In this document: in pieces, positions 1 to 11,204 of the stretch | Layout: the number at the start of each line of letters is the position of its first letter | Numbering within the stretch: position 1 is the stretch's first letter | NCBI GenBank assembly: GCA_903864315.1 | Contig: CAIPFK010000286.1 | Location: 1 to 32,206, forward strand | DNA length: 32,206 nucleotides | Direction: 5' to 3' | Source of the DNA: an uncultured Burkholderiales bacterium | GTDB taxonomy: Bacteria; Pseudomonadota; Gammaproteobacteria; Burkholderiales; Burkholderiaceae_C | Position numbers and translations under genes: made by a program | The notes under the pieces: generated by a model | What the model saw: only the letters and a program-made list of their open reading frames with translations | The model's database searches: none | What the model was told of the DNA's origin: nothing

Positions 1-141
1 AAAGGCAAAGGCGCCATGGGCGCTCAAGGCGGCGGGGATTATGACGACATTGAAGTCGCTCGTGCGGTGGTCTACATGGCCAATGCAGGCGGCGCCAAGT
101 TCTCAGAGCCCAAAGCGCCTCAGGCAGCAGCCAAGCAATAG
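1..141 (+). CDS. Small c-type cytochrome, C-terminal end (partial)
   Basis: An open frame enters from the left edge and stops at 139-141, giving the last 46 residues. The stretch DDIEVARAVVYMANAGGAKF, followed by a short Pro/Ala/Gln-rich tail, is what I know from the C-terminus of betaproteobacterial cytochrome c5-like proteins, where the final helix packs on the haem. The CxxCH haem motif would lie upstream of the window, so haem binding is inferred and not seen. The protein would be a periplasmic electron carrier. A strong hairpin follows 42 bases after the stop, so this is probably the last gene of its transcript. Confidence 0.75.
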   Translation, partial: KGKGAMGAQGGGDYDDIEVARAVVYMANAGGAKFSEPKAPQAAAKQ

Positions 142-183
142 GCCTTCAATCATGCCCGCTCACCTGGTGAGCAGTGGCCACTC

Positions 184-208
184 AAACCCCCCACCGGTTG
201 GGGGGTTT
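184..208. terminator. Bidirectional rho-independent terminator
   Basis: A perfect 10-bp inverted repeat (AAACCCCCCA, 5-base loop, TGGGGGGTTT) sits between the cytochrome stop (141) and the end of the minus-strand gene at 223. The plus-strand arm runs into TTTT, and the minus-strand arm ends in TTT. It lies between two convergent genes, so it can end both transcripts. The stem is nearly all G-C and the U tracts are short. Confidence 0.8.
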
Positions 209-222
209 TGCGTTGGTGGGCC

Positions 223-858
223 TCAATTTGCCATGGGCTTGGGGGTTGATGGCTCTCCTTGGTGAGCCAAGGGTCTGGTGACAAACTTGAACCGAGCGGC
301 CAAATCAATGCGTTTGATTTTTTCGGGAGCAGGCCACACATCTTCAAGGCACATGGCAGCTTGCCACATGTCTTGGGTGTGCACCAGTCCCAATCCAAGT
401 GTGGTGAGGAGATAAAGTCTCCCCACCTCATCTTCCAGTGCGTGCAAGAATTCAGTGGCCACGCCCGTGTGCGACTTGATCGTCAAAAGACCCCGCCGGT
501 CTTCTTGGGTCTCTTGCCTCAAGCTTGATTTCTCCACAGGTGTTGCGGGTGCTTGCAATGGGGTTGGAGCGGGATGCAAACGCCAAATCCATGGCGTCTG
601 AGCGAGCTCAACGTACACCCGTTGTGGGCCATTTTGGAAATACCACTGGCCCAGTGGGTCGTGCGTGTAATTGCGCTCGATGAACTCGCGAAGTGCGGTG
701 TGCTCGAGCCTGTCGCCTTTGGATTCCATGAAACTGCCCTTGGCTTGGGTGGCATCGTCGCGCAAAAACCAGTTGCCCCTGTCGTCCAGGCCCAACCATC
801 CAAAGCAATGCGGCACATTGGGCCATTTGCGCAAGGACTGCTTGACGATCTCATCCAT
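223..858 (-). CDS. Conserved hypothetical protein (DUF294x-like)
   Basis: The predicted protein is soluble, 211 residues long, with no signal peptide or membrane segment. The N-terminus (MDEIVKQSLRKWPNVPHCFG, then WLGLDDRGNW) and the block GQWYFQNGPQRVYVELAQTP look like a conserved betaproteobacterial family of unknown function. I recall it under a DUF2944/DUF2946-type name but am not sure of the number. The second half, from about residue 95, is Pro/Glu-rich and then has a hydrophobic stretch with LYLLTTLGLGLVHTQDMW. No catalytic motif is visible. It lies 66 bases downstream of the NTF2-like gene on the same strand and ends at the bidirectional terminator. No clear Shine-Dalgarno precedes the ATG at 858, which was chosen because homology-like sequence begins there. 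Confidence 0.75.
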   Translation of the reverse strand: MDEIVKQSLRKWPNVPHCFGWLGLDDRGNWFLRDDATQAKGSFMESKGDRLEHTALREFIERNYTHDPLGQWYFQNGPQRVYVELAQTPWIWRLHPAPTPLQAPATPVEKSSLRQETQEDRRGLLTIKSHTGVATEFLHALEDEVGRLYLLTTLGLGLVHTQDMWQAAMCLEDVWPAPEKIKRIDLAARFKFVTRPLAHQGEPSTPKPMAN

Positions 859-924
859 GGGTGTGCGGCTTGGCTTGCAGAAATCTTTTGGGGTTCACCA
901 CAATGTGCTCCCTGCACCACTCGC

Positions 925-1371
925 TCAATGCAAAACCGCTGGCATGGCACCCATCACCTGGGCTTCTTCCATGGTGCCAGGAGACGCGTGGTGCACGACC
1001 AGTCGCCAACCCTGTGGGGTTTGATGATACACATTGGTTGCAATCACAAAGCCCTCAGACACCCCGTCGGGCAAGGCCACTTGGATGCGTTCGAGCACGC
1101 TGTGCATGGCACAGGCCATGGACTCCACTTTTTTAACGTCCATGGACATCACTGGGATGGCCCCTTGGGCAAAAATGGCTTCAAACGATTCTCGAATGGC
1201 CCCAGCACCCACGAGTCTGGCGCCCCCAGGGTGCACGCAGACGATGTCGTCCTCGTCCGCCCAACACGCCATCAATTTGTCCAAATTGCCCGTTTGCATG
1301 GCTTCATAAAAAGCGTTCTCCACCTCATCGGCCGAGCCACCCACAGTAAAGCGTTGTTTTGATTTGGACAT
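925..1371 (-). CDS. NTF2/SnoaL-like (DUF4440-type) protein
   Basis: The protein has 148 residues when started at MSKSKQRF. The open frame extends 18 codons further upstream, but that extension lacks family-like sequence. The pattern of an N-terminal helix (ADEVENAFYEAMQTGNLDKL), then MACWADEDDIVCVHPGG, a glycine-bounded loop and a closing WRLVVHHASP strand is typical of the cone-shaped NTF2-like fold (SnoaL_3/DUF4440). Such domains bind small hydrophobic ligands or act as isomerases or hydrolases, and the specific role here is unknown. It follows atpC on the same strand after 172 bases and precedes the hypothetical gene. It could be on the tail of the ATP synthase transcript or have its own promoter. 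Confidence 0.8.
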   Translation of the reverse strand: MSKSKQRFTVGGSADEVENAFYEAMQTGNLDKLMACWADEDDIVCVHPGGARLVGAGAIRESFEAIFAQGAIPVMSMDVKKVESMACAMHSVLERIQVALPDGVSEGFVIATNVYHQTPQGWRLVVHHASPGTMEEAQVMGAMPAVLH

Positions 1372-1507
1372 AGTCGTGATTTGATTGGGACGGCAGGCCA
1401 TGGCGGCATGGTCACAGTGCAACACTGAACCATTTCACATCAAGGCGCAGTGTACTTCTGCCCAATCGCCATTGTTTGATGAGAGGGCCGCTTTATCGAG
1501 AGATGCA

Positions 1508-1533
1508 GGTGAGTGTGAAACGCGCCACTCACC
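1508..1533. other. Hairpin downstream of atpC without U tract
   Basis: A perfect 8-bp inverted repeat, GGTGAGTG and CACTCACC with a 10-base loop, starts 11 bases after the atpC stop. Neither strand has a T run after it, so it is not a classic intrinsic terminator. It may stabilise the 3' end or let part of the transcript read into the NTF2-like gene. The rest of 1372-1543 shows no gene. Confidence 0.4.
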
Positions 1534-1543
1534 GCTTACTACA

Positions 1544-1960
1544 TCAATGTCTTTGTAAAAAACGTCTTGCCGCAGCAAGTTCGGCCGCCATGACCGCCAA
1601 CTCGCTTTGTGCCATGGCCATGTCGATGTCGGACTTGGCATTTTTGACAGCCTCTTGGGCTTGTTGCTGCGCCAACAACGCCTTTTCTTCATCGAGGTCT
1701 TTGCCTCGAATGGCAGTATCAGACAGGACCGTCACTGAATGGGGCTGAACCTCGATGATGCCACCGGCCACGAAGATAAAAATCTCTTCCCCTTCAGCCG
1801 ACTCAATGCGCACGCTCCCAGGCTTGATTTTGGTGATCAAGGGCGTGTGGCGGGGATAAATGCCCAACTCCCCCTCGACTCCAGGCAACACCACAAAGCG
1901 AGCCTCGCCCGAGAAGATCGATTCTTCAGCGCTCACAACATCCACGTGCAGGGTACTCAT
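1544..1960 (-). CDS. atpC: F1Fo ATP synthase epsilon subunit
   Basis: AtpC is the rotor-stalk subunit that couples gamma to the c-ring and restrains ATP hydrolysis. The 138-residue product starts [20 protein letters not shown] and carries the family beta-sandwich signatures [13 protein letters not shown] and [11 protein letters not shown], followed by [11 protein letters not shown] and the C-terminal helix pair ([18 protein letters not shown] onward). The open frame extends to 1987, and an ATG at 1969 is also possible. I chose 1960 because it gives the usual length and the TAGGA sequence is better spaced from it. It is the last gene of the atp operon, 105 bases after atpD, with a non-canonical hairpin downstream. 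Confidence 0.95.
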   Translation of the reverse strand: MSTLHVDVVSAEESIFSGEARFVVLPGVEGELGIYPRHTPLITKIKPGSVRIESAEGEEIFIFVAGGIIEVQPHSVTVLSDTAIRGKDLDEEKALLAQQQAQEAVKNAKSDIDMAMAQSELAVMAAELAAARRFLQRH

Positions 1961-2065
1961 GTCATTCATTCCTAGAAGGTCTTGCAAGATGGGCTTGAGA
2001 GCGAATCAGTTGCGGAAGCAGTCCATCCAACAACCCAACACCCAGTCCAAACCCAATCACTCGCT

Positions 2066-3514
<1,449 letters not shown>

Positions 3515-3533
3515 TTAATTGAACTGATTCAAC

Positions 3534-4409
3534 TTAAACCGCGGCCGCTCCTGCCACAATCTCGGAGAGTTCCTTGGTGATCGCGGCTTGACGGGTCTTG
3601 TTGTAGATGAGTTTGAGCTCGCCAATGACGCTGCCCGCATTGTCCGTGGCCGCTTTCATGGCCACCATCCGTGCAGACTGCTCAGAGGCCATGTTCTCAG
3701 ACACGGCTTGATAAACCAAGCCTTCAACATACCGGACCAACAAATCGTCAATCACGGCGTGTGGATCGGGTTCGTACAAATAGTCCCAGGCATGGGCCGA
3801 GGCAGCCGACTCCTCTTTCATCTTTCCCGCGGACAAGGGCAGCAACTGCTCGAGCGTCGCCTCTTGCTTCATGGTGTTGATGAATTGGGTGTAGCACAAG
3901 TAAACGGCTTTCAATTGACCTTCAGCATACGCGTCGAGCATCAACTTCACGGGACCGATCATGCGTTCCAAATGGGGCGTGTCACCGAGCTGCACCACAC
4001 TGGCCAAGACCTTGGCGTTGATGCGATTCAAAAAGCCCAAGCCTTTGTTGCCGATGGCCACCGTTTGCGCGGTCTCGCCATGGGTTTCCATCTCTTTCAA
4101 GCGGTGCGTGAGGGCTCGCAGCACATTGGTGTTCATGCCGCCACACAGGCCTTTGTCGGTGGTCACCACAATGAAACCCACACCTTTTGCATCGACATGG
4201 GTTCTCATGAAAGGATGCACATACTCGGGATGCGCTTGCGCCAAATTGGACGCGATGTCGCGCACCTTGGCACTGTAGGGCCTGGCGGCTCGCATGCGTT
4301 CTTGCGCTTTTCTCATTTTGGAGGCGGCCACCATTTCCATGGCCTTGGTGATCTTCTTGGTGTTTTCCACCGATTTGATCTTGCCTCGTATTTCTTTGCC
4401 GACTGCCAT
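3534..4409 (-). CDS. atpG: F1Fo ATP synthase gamma subunit
   Basis: AtpG is the central rotating shaft that transmits c-ring rotation to the catalytic beta subunits. The protein has 291 residues, close to the betaproteobacterial norm. It begins with the conserved [20 protein letters not shown] helix and has the motif [16 protein letters not shown] in the Rossmann-like middle part. It ends with the long C-terminal helix ([20 protein letters not shown], then [20 protein letters not shown]), which forms the coiled coil with the N-terminal helix. An AAAGGAG Shine-Dalgarno lies six bases before the ATG at 4409. It is spaced 28 bases from atpA. Confidence 0.99.
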   Translation of the reverse strand: MAVGKEIRGKIKSVENTKKITKAMEMVAASKMRKAQERMRAARPYSAKVRDIASNLAQAHPEYVHPFMRTHVDAKGVGFIVVTTDKGLCGGMNTNVLRALTHRLKEMETHGETAQTVAIGNKGLGFLNRINAKVLASVVQLGDTPHLERMIGPVKLMLDAYAEGQLKAVYLCYTQFINTMKQEATLEQLLPLSAGKMKEESAASAHAWDYLYEPDPHAVIDDLLVRYVEGLVYQAVSENMASEQSARMVAMKAATDNAGSVIGELKLIYNKTRQAAITKELSEIVAGAAAV

Positions 4410-4437
4410 CTAAGGCTCCTTTGCGTGAGCTCTGGGA

Positions 4438-5976
4438 TTAGCCAAATGATTTTTTGAACGCTTCAAGCGCTGCGGTCAATTCGGCCTCGGCCTCTTTGTC
4501 CATCGCTTTGTCGCTTTCCAATTTGGCCAACAGTGCTGCATGGTTGGACTTCAAATGGTGGTGCAAACCGGCTTCAAAGTGAAGAACCTGCTTGACCTCA
4601 ATGTGATCCAAATAACCTTTGTTGACCGCAAAAAGTGTCGCCCCCATCAAGCTGATGGACAAAGGACTGTACTGGGCTTGTTTGAGCAACTCGGTCACAC
4701 GTGCACCGCGGTCCAACTGTTTGCGAGTGGCTTCGTCCAAGTCGGACGCGAACTGCGCGAAAGCGGCCAATTCACGGTACTGCGCCAAGTCGGTCCGGAT
4801 ACCACCCGAGAGGTTTTTGACCAATTTGGTCTGAGCAGCACCACCCACGCGAGAGACAGAAATACCCGCATTGATCGCAGGACGAATACCCGCGTTGAAG
4901 AGGCTGGTCTCCAAAAAGATCTGGCCATCGGTGATCGAAATCACGTTGGTGGGCACGAAAGCAGACACGTCACCGGCTTGCGTCTCAATGACAGGCAATG
5001 CGGTGAGGGATCCGGTTTTGCCTTTGACCGCGCCCTTGGTGAAGGCCTCAACATAATCTGCATTCACGCGAGCAGCGCGCTCGAGCAAACGGCTGTGCAA
5101 ATAAAACACGTCGCCAGGATAGGCTTCGCGACCCGGTGGGCGGCGCAGCAACAAAGACACTTGGCGATAGGCCACGGCTTGCTTGGAGAGATCGTCATAA
5201 ATGATGAGCGCATCTTCTCCGCGATCGCGGAAATACTCACCCATGGTGCAGCCTGAATAAGCCGAGACGTACTGCATGGCAGCAGACTCAGAGGCAGACG
5301 CAGCCACCACAATGGTGTAGTCCATGGCGCCAACGGCTTCCAAAGAACGCACCACGTTTTTGATGGAAGAGGCCTTTTGACCAATCGCCACATAAATACA
5401 GGTCATGTTCTGACCCTTTTGATTGATGATGGCGTCAATCGCAACCGCAGTTTTACCGGTTTGACGGTCGCCAATGATCAACTCACGCTGTCCGCGACCA
5501 ATCGGCACCATCGAGTCAATGGATTTCAAGCCCGTTTGCATGGGTTGGCTCACCGATTGACGTGCAATCACGCCAGGGGCCACCTTTTCGATCACATCGG
5601 TCATTTTGGCGTTGATCGGGCCTTTGCCGTCGATGGGTTGACCCAAGGCATTGACCACGCGGCCAATGAGCTCAGGACCGACGGGAACTTCCAAAATACG
5701 GCCTGTGCACTTGACGGTGTCGCCTTCGGTGATGTGCTCATAGTCACCCAAAATCACCGCGCCCACCGAGTCTCGCTCCAAATTGAGCGCCAAACCAAAG
5801 GTGTTGTTGGGAAACTCAAGCATCTCGCCTTGCATCACGTCCGAGAGGCCGTGGATGCGACAAATGCCGTCAGTCACGGAGATGACTGTGCCTTGATTTT
5901 TAATGTCCACATGGGTGGACATGCCATCGATTTGGCTCTTGATCAGTTCAGAAATTTCTGCGGGATTGAGTTGCAT
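4438..5976 (-). CDS. atpA: F1Fo ATP synthase alpha subunit
   Basis: AtpA is the non-catalytic nucleotide-binding subunit alternating with beta in the F1 hexamer. The 512-residue protein starts [19 protein letters not shown], the usual N-terminus that contacts delta. The Walker A loop GDRQTGKT lies at residues 169-176. The alpha signature around [17 protein letters not shown] carries the arginine that reaches into the beta catalytic site. The C-terminal helical bundle ends with [15 protein letters not shown]. An AGGAAAGAG ribosome-binding site precedes the ATG at 5976. It sits 53 bases after atpH in the operon. Confidence 0.99.
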   Translation of the reverse strand: MQLNPAEISELIKSQIDGMSTHVDIKNQGTVISVTDGICRIHGLSDVMQGEMLEFPNNTFGLALNLERDSVGAVILGDYEHITEGDTVKCTGRILEVPVGPELIGRVVNALGQPIDGKGPINAKMTDVIEKVAPGVIARQSVSQPMQTGLKSIDSMVPIGRGQRELIIGDRQTGKTAVAIDAIINQKGQNMTCIYVAIGQKASSIKNVVRSLEAVGAMDYTIVVAASASESAAMQYVSAYSGCTMGEYFRDRGEDALIIYDDLSKQAVAYRQVSLLLRRPPGREAYPGDVFYLHSRLLERAARVNADYVEAFTKGAVKGKTGSLTALPVIETQAGDVSAFVPTNVISITDGQIFLETSLFNAGIRPAINAGISVSRVGGAAQTKLVKNLSGGIRTDLAQYRELAAFAQFASDLDEATRKQLDRGARVTELLKQAQYSPLSISLMGATLFAVNKGYLDHIEVKQVLHFEAGLHHHLKSNHAALLAKLESDKAMDKEAEAELTAALEAFKKSFG

Positions 5977-6029
5977 GACTCTTTCCTTTTTCTAGTGGTT
6001 AAAGGTCAACGCTTGGGGCCCCAAGGGAC

Positions 6030-6566
6030 TCAAGCCGTCAACGTGACTTTCATGTGTTCTAAGCGGGCTTTGACGGAGGTATCAAACACCTCATCACCCA
6101 CCACAACGCGGACCCCACCAATGAGCTCTGGACAGAGTTCAACGGAGAGGTTTAATTGTCTGGAGAATTTCTTCTCCAAGACCTTTTTCAAACGCGAGAG
6201 TGTTGCCTCATCCATGGGGTAAGCACTCTCGATGGTGGCATCAGACGCTCCGGCCAAGGCATTTTTATGGACCCTGAACTGATCGGCAATTTCTGCCATG
6301 GCGACCAATCGCTTGTGCTCGATCACGACTCTCAAGAAGTTCACGCCCTCAGCAGGCAAGCTGTGCTTGCCCACTCGGGTGATGACTTGCATCAAGGCTT
6401 CGCGCGAGACAGCCGGGTTTTTTGCCAAATCCAAGAGCTGGGCGTCTTGGGCCACCAAGGCCATTTCGTCTAGCCAACTTTGTGTCTCTTCCAAACTGTG
6501 TTTGGCTTGAGAAGACTTGAACAAAGCCTCGGCATAAGGTCGAGCAAGTGTTGCCATTTCAGCCAT
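6030..6566 (-). CDS. atpH: F1Fo ATP synthase delta subunit
   Basis: AtpH caps the F1 head and anchors it to the peripheral stalk. The product has 178 residues starting MAEMATLARPYAEALFKSSQ, the family N-terminus. The C-terminal signature (residues about 135-175) includes LNLSVELCPELIGGVRVVVG followed by DEVFDTSVKARLEHM. The open frame continues upstream into atpF in another phase. I cut it at 6566 because the family sequence begins there and an AAAGGGA ribosome-binding site precedes that ATG. The gene begins 22 bases after the atpF stop. Confidence 0.97.
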   Translation of the reverse strand: MAEMATLARPYAEALFKSSQAKHSLEETQSWLDEMALVAQDAQLLDLAKNPAVSREALMQVITRVGKHSLPAEGVNFLRVVIEHKRLVAMAEIADQFRVHKNALAGASDATIESAYPMDEATLSRLKKVLEKKFSRQLNLSVELCPELIGGVRVVVGDEVFDTSVKARLEHMKVTLTA

Positions 6567-6588
6567 GTCGGTCCCTTTTGCTTGCGTC

Positions 6589-7059
6589 TTAGAGTTGCGC
6601 TTGGAGCTGCTCGAGCAGCTGAGCGTGAACAGTGGCGTTGACTTCTTTTTGCAAGATTTGCTCAGCACCCTTGAGGGCCAACTGAGCGACTTGCACGCGA
6701 AGTGATTCTCGCGCTTGCACCACTTGTTGCTCAGCCTCCACACGCGCTTGGGCGATGATGCGTTGTGCCTCTACCACCGCTTGAGACTTGGCCTCTTCGA
6801 TGATGGAGTGCGCACGCTTTTCAGCTTCGGCAAAATGAGCGGCAGCGAGGTCTTTGGTCTTGGCCATTTCTTGCTCCGCATGGCGTGTGGCCGTGTGAAG
6901 CTCAAATTTGGCTTTCTCAGCGGCTTCTAGGCCGTCTGAGATTTTTTTAGCACGTTCATCCAAAGCCCCAACGATGGGTGGCCACACGAATTTCATCGTG
7001 AACCACACCAAGATCGCAAAGACGATGGCTTGGATGAAGAGGGTTGCATTAATGCTCAC
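6589..7059 (-). CDS. atpF: F1Fo ATP synthase b subunit
   Basis: AtpF forms the peripheral stalk that stops the alpha/beta hexamer rotating with the shaft. The 156-residue protein has one N-terminal membrane helix, starting [21 protein letters not shown] basic and charged amphipathic helix from about residue 30 to the end is rich in Ala, Glu, Lys and Gln and would dimerise as a right-handed coiled coil. A single b gene is present with no b' copy, as expected for a non-photosynthetic proteobacterium. It sits between atpE (38 bases upstream) and atpH. Confidence 0.98.
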   Translation of the reverse strand: MSINATLFIQAIVFAILVWFTMKFVWPPIVGALDERAKKISDGLEAAEKAKFELHTATRHAEQEMAKTKDLAAAHFAEAEKRAHSIIEEAKSQAVVEAQRIIAQARVEAEQQVVQARESLRVQVAQLALKGAEQILQKEVNATVHAQLLEQLQAQL

Positions 7060-7097
7060 GGCAACGCCTTTCTATGAGTTTGTAAAACCAAACAAGC

Positions 7098-8278
<1,181 letters not shown>

Positions 8279-8284
8279 TTTTGT

Positions 8285-8797
8285 TCACTGTTTTAAAACG
8301 TTTTGATCCACAAACTGGTTCATTGCTTTGGCAGATTTGTACCGCCACATGCAAATCCAATAAATTTTCATCGTGATGGCCATGCCCAAGAGCATCAGCA
8401 ACCAATTCAATCCATTCAACAACGACGACAAGGCCAACAAGGCAATCATCGTCATGAGTTTCACAAACTCCCAAATAAAAAACCCTCTCATGGCAACACC
8501 CGGATCTTTCGCCTCGTTGGAACGTGCCAAGCCCCTCGCAAAGAGCAGCGAGGGCAAGAGCACCACCAACACACCGTAGCCCGCGGACCATGCGTAATTC
8601 AAACGGTTGGACACGATTGCCGTGACCACCGTGAGCACCAAACCCACACAGGCTTGTAAAAAAAGAACCGTCGTGATTGAAAACGCTGGGTCTTTCTCGC
8701 GAAGCGCCTGAACTTGCTCGGCCGTCCAGGCCACCGGTAAAGGCTCTTCTTTGTCCCACTCACTTGCGTGAGTTGCTTTGTTGTTGTCCATGTGCAT
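8285..8797 (-). CDS. atpI: ATP synthase accessory protein AtpI
   Basis: The 170-residue protein has a polar N-terminal 45 residues (DKEEPLPVAWTAEQVQALR) and then four predicted membrane helices, including FFIWEFVKLMTMIALLALS and LNWLLMLLGMAITMKIYW. As the first gene of the operon it corresponds to AtpI, a nonessential factor linked in other bacteria to c-ring assembly or stability and to cation homeostasis. Two in-frame ATGs (8797 and 8791) are possible and neither has a clear Shine-Dalgarno, so the start is uncertain by two codons. It starts the atp transcript and is divergent from ybeD. Confidence 0.9.
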   Translation of the reverse strand: MHMDNNKATHASEWDKEEPLPVAWTAEQVQALREKDPAFSITTVLFLQACVGLVLTVVTAIVSNRLNYAWSAGYGVLVVLLPSLLFARGLARSNEAKDPGVAMRGFFIWEFVKLMTMIALLALSSLLNGLNWLLMLLGMAITMKIYWICMWRYKSAKAMNQFVDQNVLKQ

Positions 8798-8948
8798 GCT
8801 TATTCAGTACTGTCTTGGTGGGCGTGTGACGCTCTCAATTGAAGCCGACATCAAACCAGCATCTTCGTGCTTGGATTTCAACCTCAGAGTTAACCCTCGG
8901 TTGACCTGGTCGGGTTGGCCCAAGACCCCTGAAATAATGCAGTCTAAG

Positions 8949-8954
8949 ATTGTA
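8949..8954 (-). promoter_or_regulatory. Candidate -10 box of the atp operon
   Basis: The minus strand reads TACAAT within TTTACAATC, about 150 bases upstream of atpI. No good TTGACA-like box stands 16-18 bases upstream, so the assignment is tentative. It would give a leader of roughly 140 bases. Confidence 0.35.
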
Positions 8955-9012
8955 AAGGAAAAACACGAGTTCTGGCCAGCCCCGCCCATTTTCTTATTTT
9001 CAAGTTCGGCCT

Positions 9013-9020
9013 GTCATAAT
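9013..9020 (+). promoter_or_regulatory. Candidate -10 box of ybeD-lipB-lipA
   Basis: The plus strand reads TGTCATAAT from 9012 to 9020, an extended-type -10 (TGn plus CATAAT). The upstream -35 region (TTCTTA near 8991) is weak. Transcription would start near 9027 and give a leader of about 95 bases with a G9 tract. Confidence 0.4.
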
Positions 9021-9041
9021 GGATCCCCAAGGCACTCAAAG

Positions 9042-9060
9042 CCCCCTGATCGGGGGGGGG
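9042..9060 (+). repeat. C5/G9 hairpin with mononucleotide G tract
   Basis: CCCCC is followed by TGATC and then nine G residues (9052-9060). It can fold as a short GC hairpin in the leader of ybeD. No T tract follows, so it is not a terminator. A run of nine G is prone to slippage. Confidence 0.55.
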
Positions 9061-9122
9061 AGTTCCCTCCAAACGGACTGGGCGGCCCCGTTTCACGCCC
9101 GTACCACCTTGCCACACGCACC

Positions 9123-9392
9123 ATGATCGACCCCAAAGACTCCCTCATTGAGTACCCCAGTGACTTTCCCATCAAGGTCATGGGCCCCAAGGTGGAGCAC
9201 TTTGTGCACACCTTGACTCAAATTGCCGAGTCCTTTGATCCGCACTTTGATGCCAGCACGGTGGAGCTCAGAGAGAGCTCAACGGGCAAGTATCTGGGCG
9301 TGACCCTCACCATTCGCGCCACCAGCCGCGAGCAGCTCGATGCGATCTATCAAACCTTGTCCACCCACCCCATGGTCAAAGTGGTGCTTTGA
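9123..9392 (+). CDS. ybeD: YbeD/DUF493 family protein
   Basis: The 89-residue protein starts MIDPKDSLIEYPSDFPIKVM and contains the family features FVHTLTQIAESFDPHFD, the Ser-rich loop SSTGKYLGVTLTI and the closing HPMVKVVL. YbeD proteins have a small ACT-like fold whose role is unsettled, and they are conserved just upstream of lipB, as here (65 bases). The open frame extends far upstream, but only the part from 9123 is family-like and of normal length. No Shine-Dalgarno is obvious before this ATG. Confidence 0.9.
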   Translation: MIDPKDSLIEYPSDFPIKVMGPKVEHFVHTLTQIAESFDPHFDASTVELRESSTGKYLGVTLTIRATSREQLDAIYQTLSTHPMVKVVL

Positions 9393-9457
9393 AGGGCTCT
9401 TCAAGTGATGCGCCGTGCGACGTCCTCGCCTTCTATCTTTAGTGCACCATTCAATCT

Positions 9458-10147
9458 ATGTTGATCAAACACCTGGGCGTCGTGGACTACGAAACAACGG
9501 CCCTGGCCATGCAAGCCTTTACCCGCGAGAGGGACCCAAGCACGCCCGATGAGCTTTGGATTTGTGAACACCCTCGGGTCTATACCTTGGGACTGTCTGG
9601 TGTCCACAGCGACTTGATGCTTGACGTGGGCATTTCCTTGGTCCAATCCAACCGTGGCGGTCAAATCACCTACCACGGGCCAGGTCAAGTCATCGCCTAT
9701 CCCTTGCTCGATTTGTCGCGACTGGGCTACTTTGTGAAAGAGTACGTCCACCGCTTAGAGGAGTGCGTCATCAAATGTCTCAACGATTGGGGCGTGAGTG
9801 GCTACCGTGTCCCTGGGGCGCCAGGGGTCTATGTCAACACCCAGGACCCGCACTCCCATGCCACCTGGGCGAGCTTGGTGAGCCAATCACCAGCCCCACC
9901 AAGCGCAGGCGTGCATTTTGCTGGGTTGGCCAAAATCGCAGCGCTGGGCGTCAAAGTCTCCAAGCACCGGACCTACCATGGATTGGCCCTGAACGTGGCG
10001 ATGGACTTGGCGCCATTTGCGGCCATCAACCCCTGTGGTTATCCCGGTCTTCAGGTGACCGATTTACGGCAACTGGGCCTCGTGTTAAATTCAGACCAGG
10101 TGGGTCAAGCTTTGGCTCAAAAGCTGGCCATTTATTTGGCGCCCTAG
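9458..10147 (+). CDS. lipB: Octanoyltransferase LipB
   Basis: LipB moves the octanoyl group from acyl carrier protein to the lipoyl domains of 2-oxoacid dehydrogenases and to GcvH. In the 229-residue product the signature [20 protein letters not shown] is at residues 66-85. The catalytic lysine is K159 in the LAKIAALG block, and the acyl-accepting cysteine is C193 in NPCGYPGL. A Pro/Ser/His-rich insert of about 25 residues (from [11 protein letters not shown]) precedes the lysine. I recall similar longer LipB forms in Comamonadaceae, so it is probably lineage-typical. lipA follows after 55 bases. Confidence 0.97.
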   Translation: MLIKHLGVVDYETTALAMQAFTRERDPSTPDELWICEHPRVYTLGLSGVHSDLMLDVGISLVQSNRGGQITYHGPGQVIAYPLLDLSRLGYFVKEYVHRLEECVIKCLNDWGVSGYRVPGAPGVYVNTQDPHSHATWASLVSQSPAPPSAGVHFAGLAKIAALGVKVSKHRTYHGLALNVAMDLAPFAAINPCGYPGLQVTDLRQLGLVLNSDQVGQALAQKLAIYLAP

Positions 10148-10202
10148 TTTTGCATCCATTGTCACACTCACCCTGCCCTCCACACCCCAAACCGCCATTG
10201 CC

Positions 10203-11204
10203 ATGACCGCTTCCTACGACCCCAGTGTCAAACAAAAAGCCCAAGCGAAGCTCTCCAAAATCCCCATCAAAGTACAAGGCGGGCTGGAGGTTTTAAAAAA
10301 ACCCGACTGGATTCGCGTGAAAGCTGCCTCGGCGGGAACACGGTTTTATGAGATCAAGGACATTTTGCGTTCCAACAAACTCGTCACCGTGTGTGAAGAG
10401 GCTTCTTGTCCCAACATTGGTGAGTGTTTTGGTGCGGGCACGGCCACCTTCATGATCATGGGCGACAAATGCACCCGACGCTGCCCCTTTTGCGATGTCG
10501 GACACGCCAGACCTGACCCCCTGGACCCCTTGGAGCCCGAACATTTGGCGCAAACGGTGGCGGCCTTGAAGTTGAACTACGTGGTGATCACAAGCGTAGA
10601 CCGAGATGACTTGCGAGACGGCGGGAGTCAACACTTTGTGCAATGCATTGAGCACATTCGAGCGCTCTCGCCCCAAACCCAAATTGAGATCTTGGTGCCT
10701 GACTTTCGCGGGCGCGATGACCGCGCCTTGACCATCCTCAACAGTGCACCTCCTGACGTGATGAATCACAACTTGGAGACCGTCCCGAGACTCTACGCAC
10801 AAGTGCGCCCCGGGAGCGACTACGCCTTCAGTTTGAATTTGCTCAAAAAATTCAAGTCCCAGCACCCCCACATCCCCACCAAAAGCGGGCTCATGGTGGG
10901 CTTGGGTGAAACGGATGAAGAAATTCTCCAAACCATGAAAGAAATGCGCGAGCACGACATTGACATGCTGACCCTTGGCCAATACCTCGCCCCCAGTGTT
11001 CACCACCTGCCCGTGGCGCGTTACGTCCACCCCGATACCTTTGCCATGTTTGAAGCCCAGGCCTATGCCCTGGGTTTCAAACACGCGGCCGTGGGCCCCA
11101 TGGTGCGCTCGAGCTATCATGCCGACCGCCAAGCCCATGCAGCCCAAACCGTGTCCAACTTGCCCACCCACGAGTCACTCCCCCATGAAAGGATGTCGCC
11201 ATGA
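10203..11204 (+). CDS. lipA: Lipoyl synthase LipA
   Basis: LipA is the radical-SAM enzyme that inserts two sulfurs into protein-bound octanoyl groups. The 333-residue product has both iron-sulfur motifs. The auxiliary cluster cysteines are C64, C69 and C75 ([12 protein letters not shown]). The radical-SAM cysteines are C90, C94 and C97 (CTRRCPFC). The C-terminal RSSYHAD motif supplies the conserved serine ligand. It completes the endogenous lipoylation pathway with LipB. Its last codons overlap the start of the SDR gene by four bases (ATGA), so the two are translationally coupled. Confidence 0.98.
   Translation: MTASYDPSVKQKAQAKLSKIPIKVQGGLEVLKKPDWIRVKAASAGTRFYEIKDILRSNKLVTVCEEASCPNIGECFGAGTATFMIMGDKCTRRCPFCDVGHARPDPLDPLEPEHLAQTVAALKLNYVVITSVDRDDLRDGGSQHFVQCIEHIRALSPQTQIEILVPDFRGRDDRALTILNSAPPDVMNHNLETVPRLYAQVRPGSDYAFSLNLLKKFKSQHPHIPTKSGLMVGLGETDEEILQTMKEMREHDIDMLTLGQYLAPSVHHLPVARYVHPDTFAMFEAQAYALGFKHAAVGPMVRSSYHADRQAHAAQTVSNLPTHESLPHERMSP

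Larger units (their letters stand above)
8798..9122. other. Divergent intergenic region atpI / ybeD
   Basis: This 325-base stretch holds no convincing gene. An open frame in phase with ybeD crosses it, but its translation lacks family character. It contains the putative start signals for the atp operon (minus) and the ybeD-lipB-lipA group (plus), described separately, together with a C5/G9 hairpin. Confidence 0.6.

Noticed and set aside
553-1362. A 269-codon plus-strand open frame across the two unknown minus-strand genes.
   Set aside because: Both minus-strand frames show family-like sequence, while this one spans their gap and is His/Gly-rich without motifs.
3588-4457. A 289-codon plus-strand open frame opposite atpG.
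   Set aside because: It is antisense to a canonical gamma subunit and has no recognisable features.
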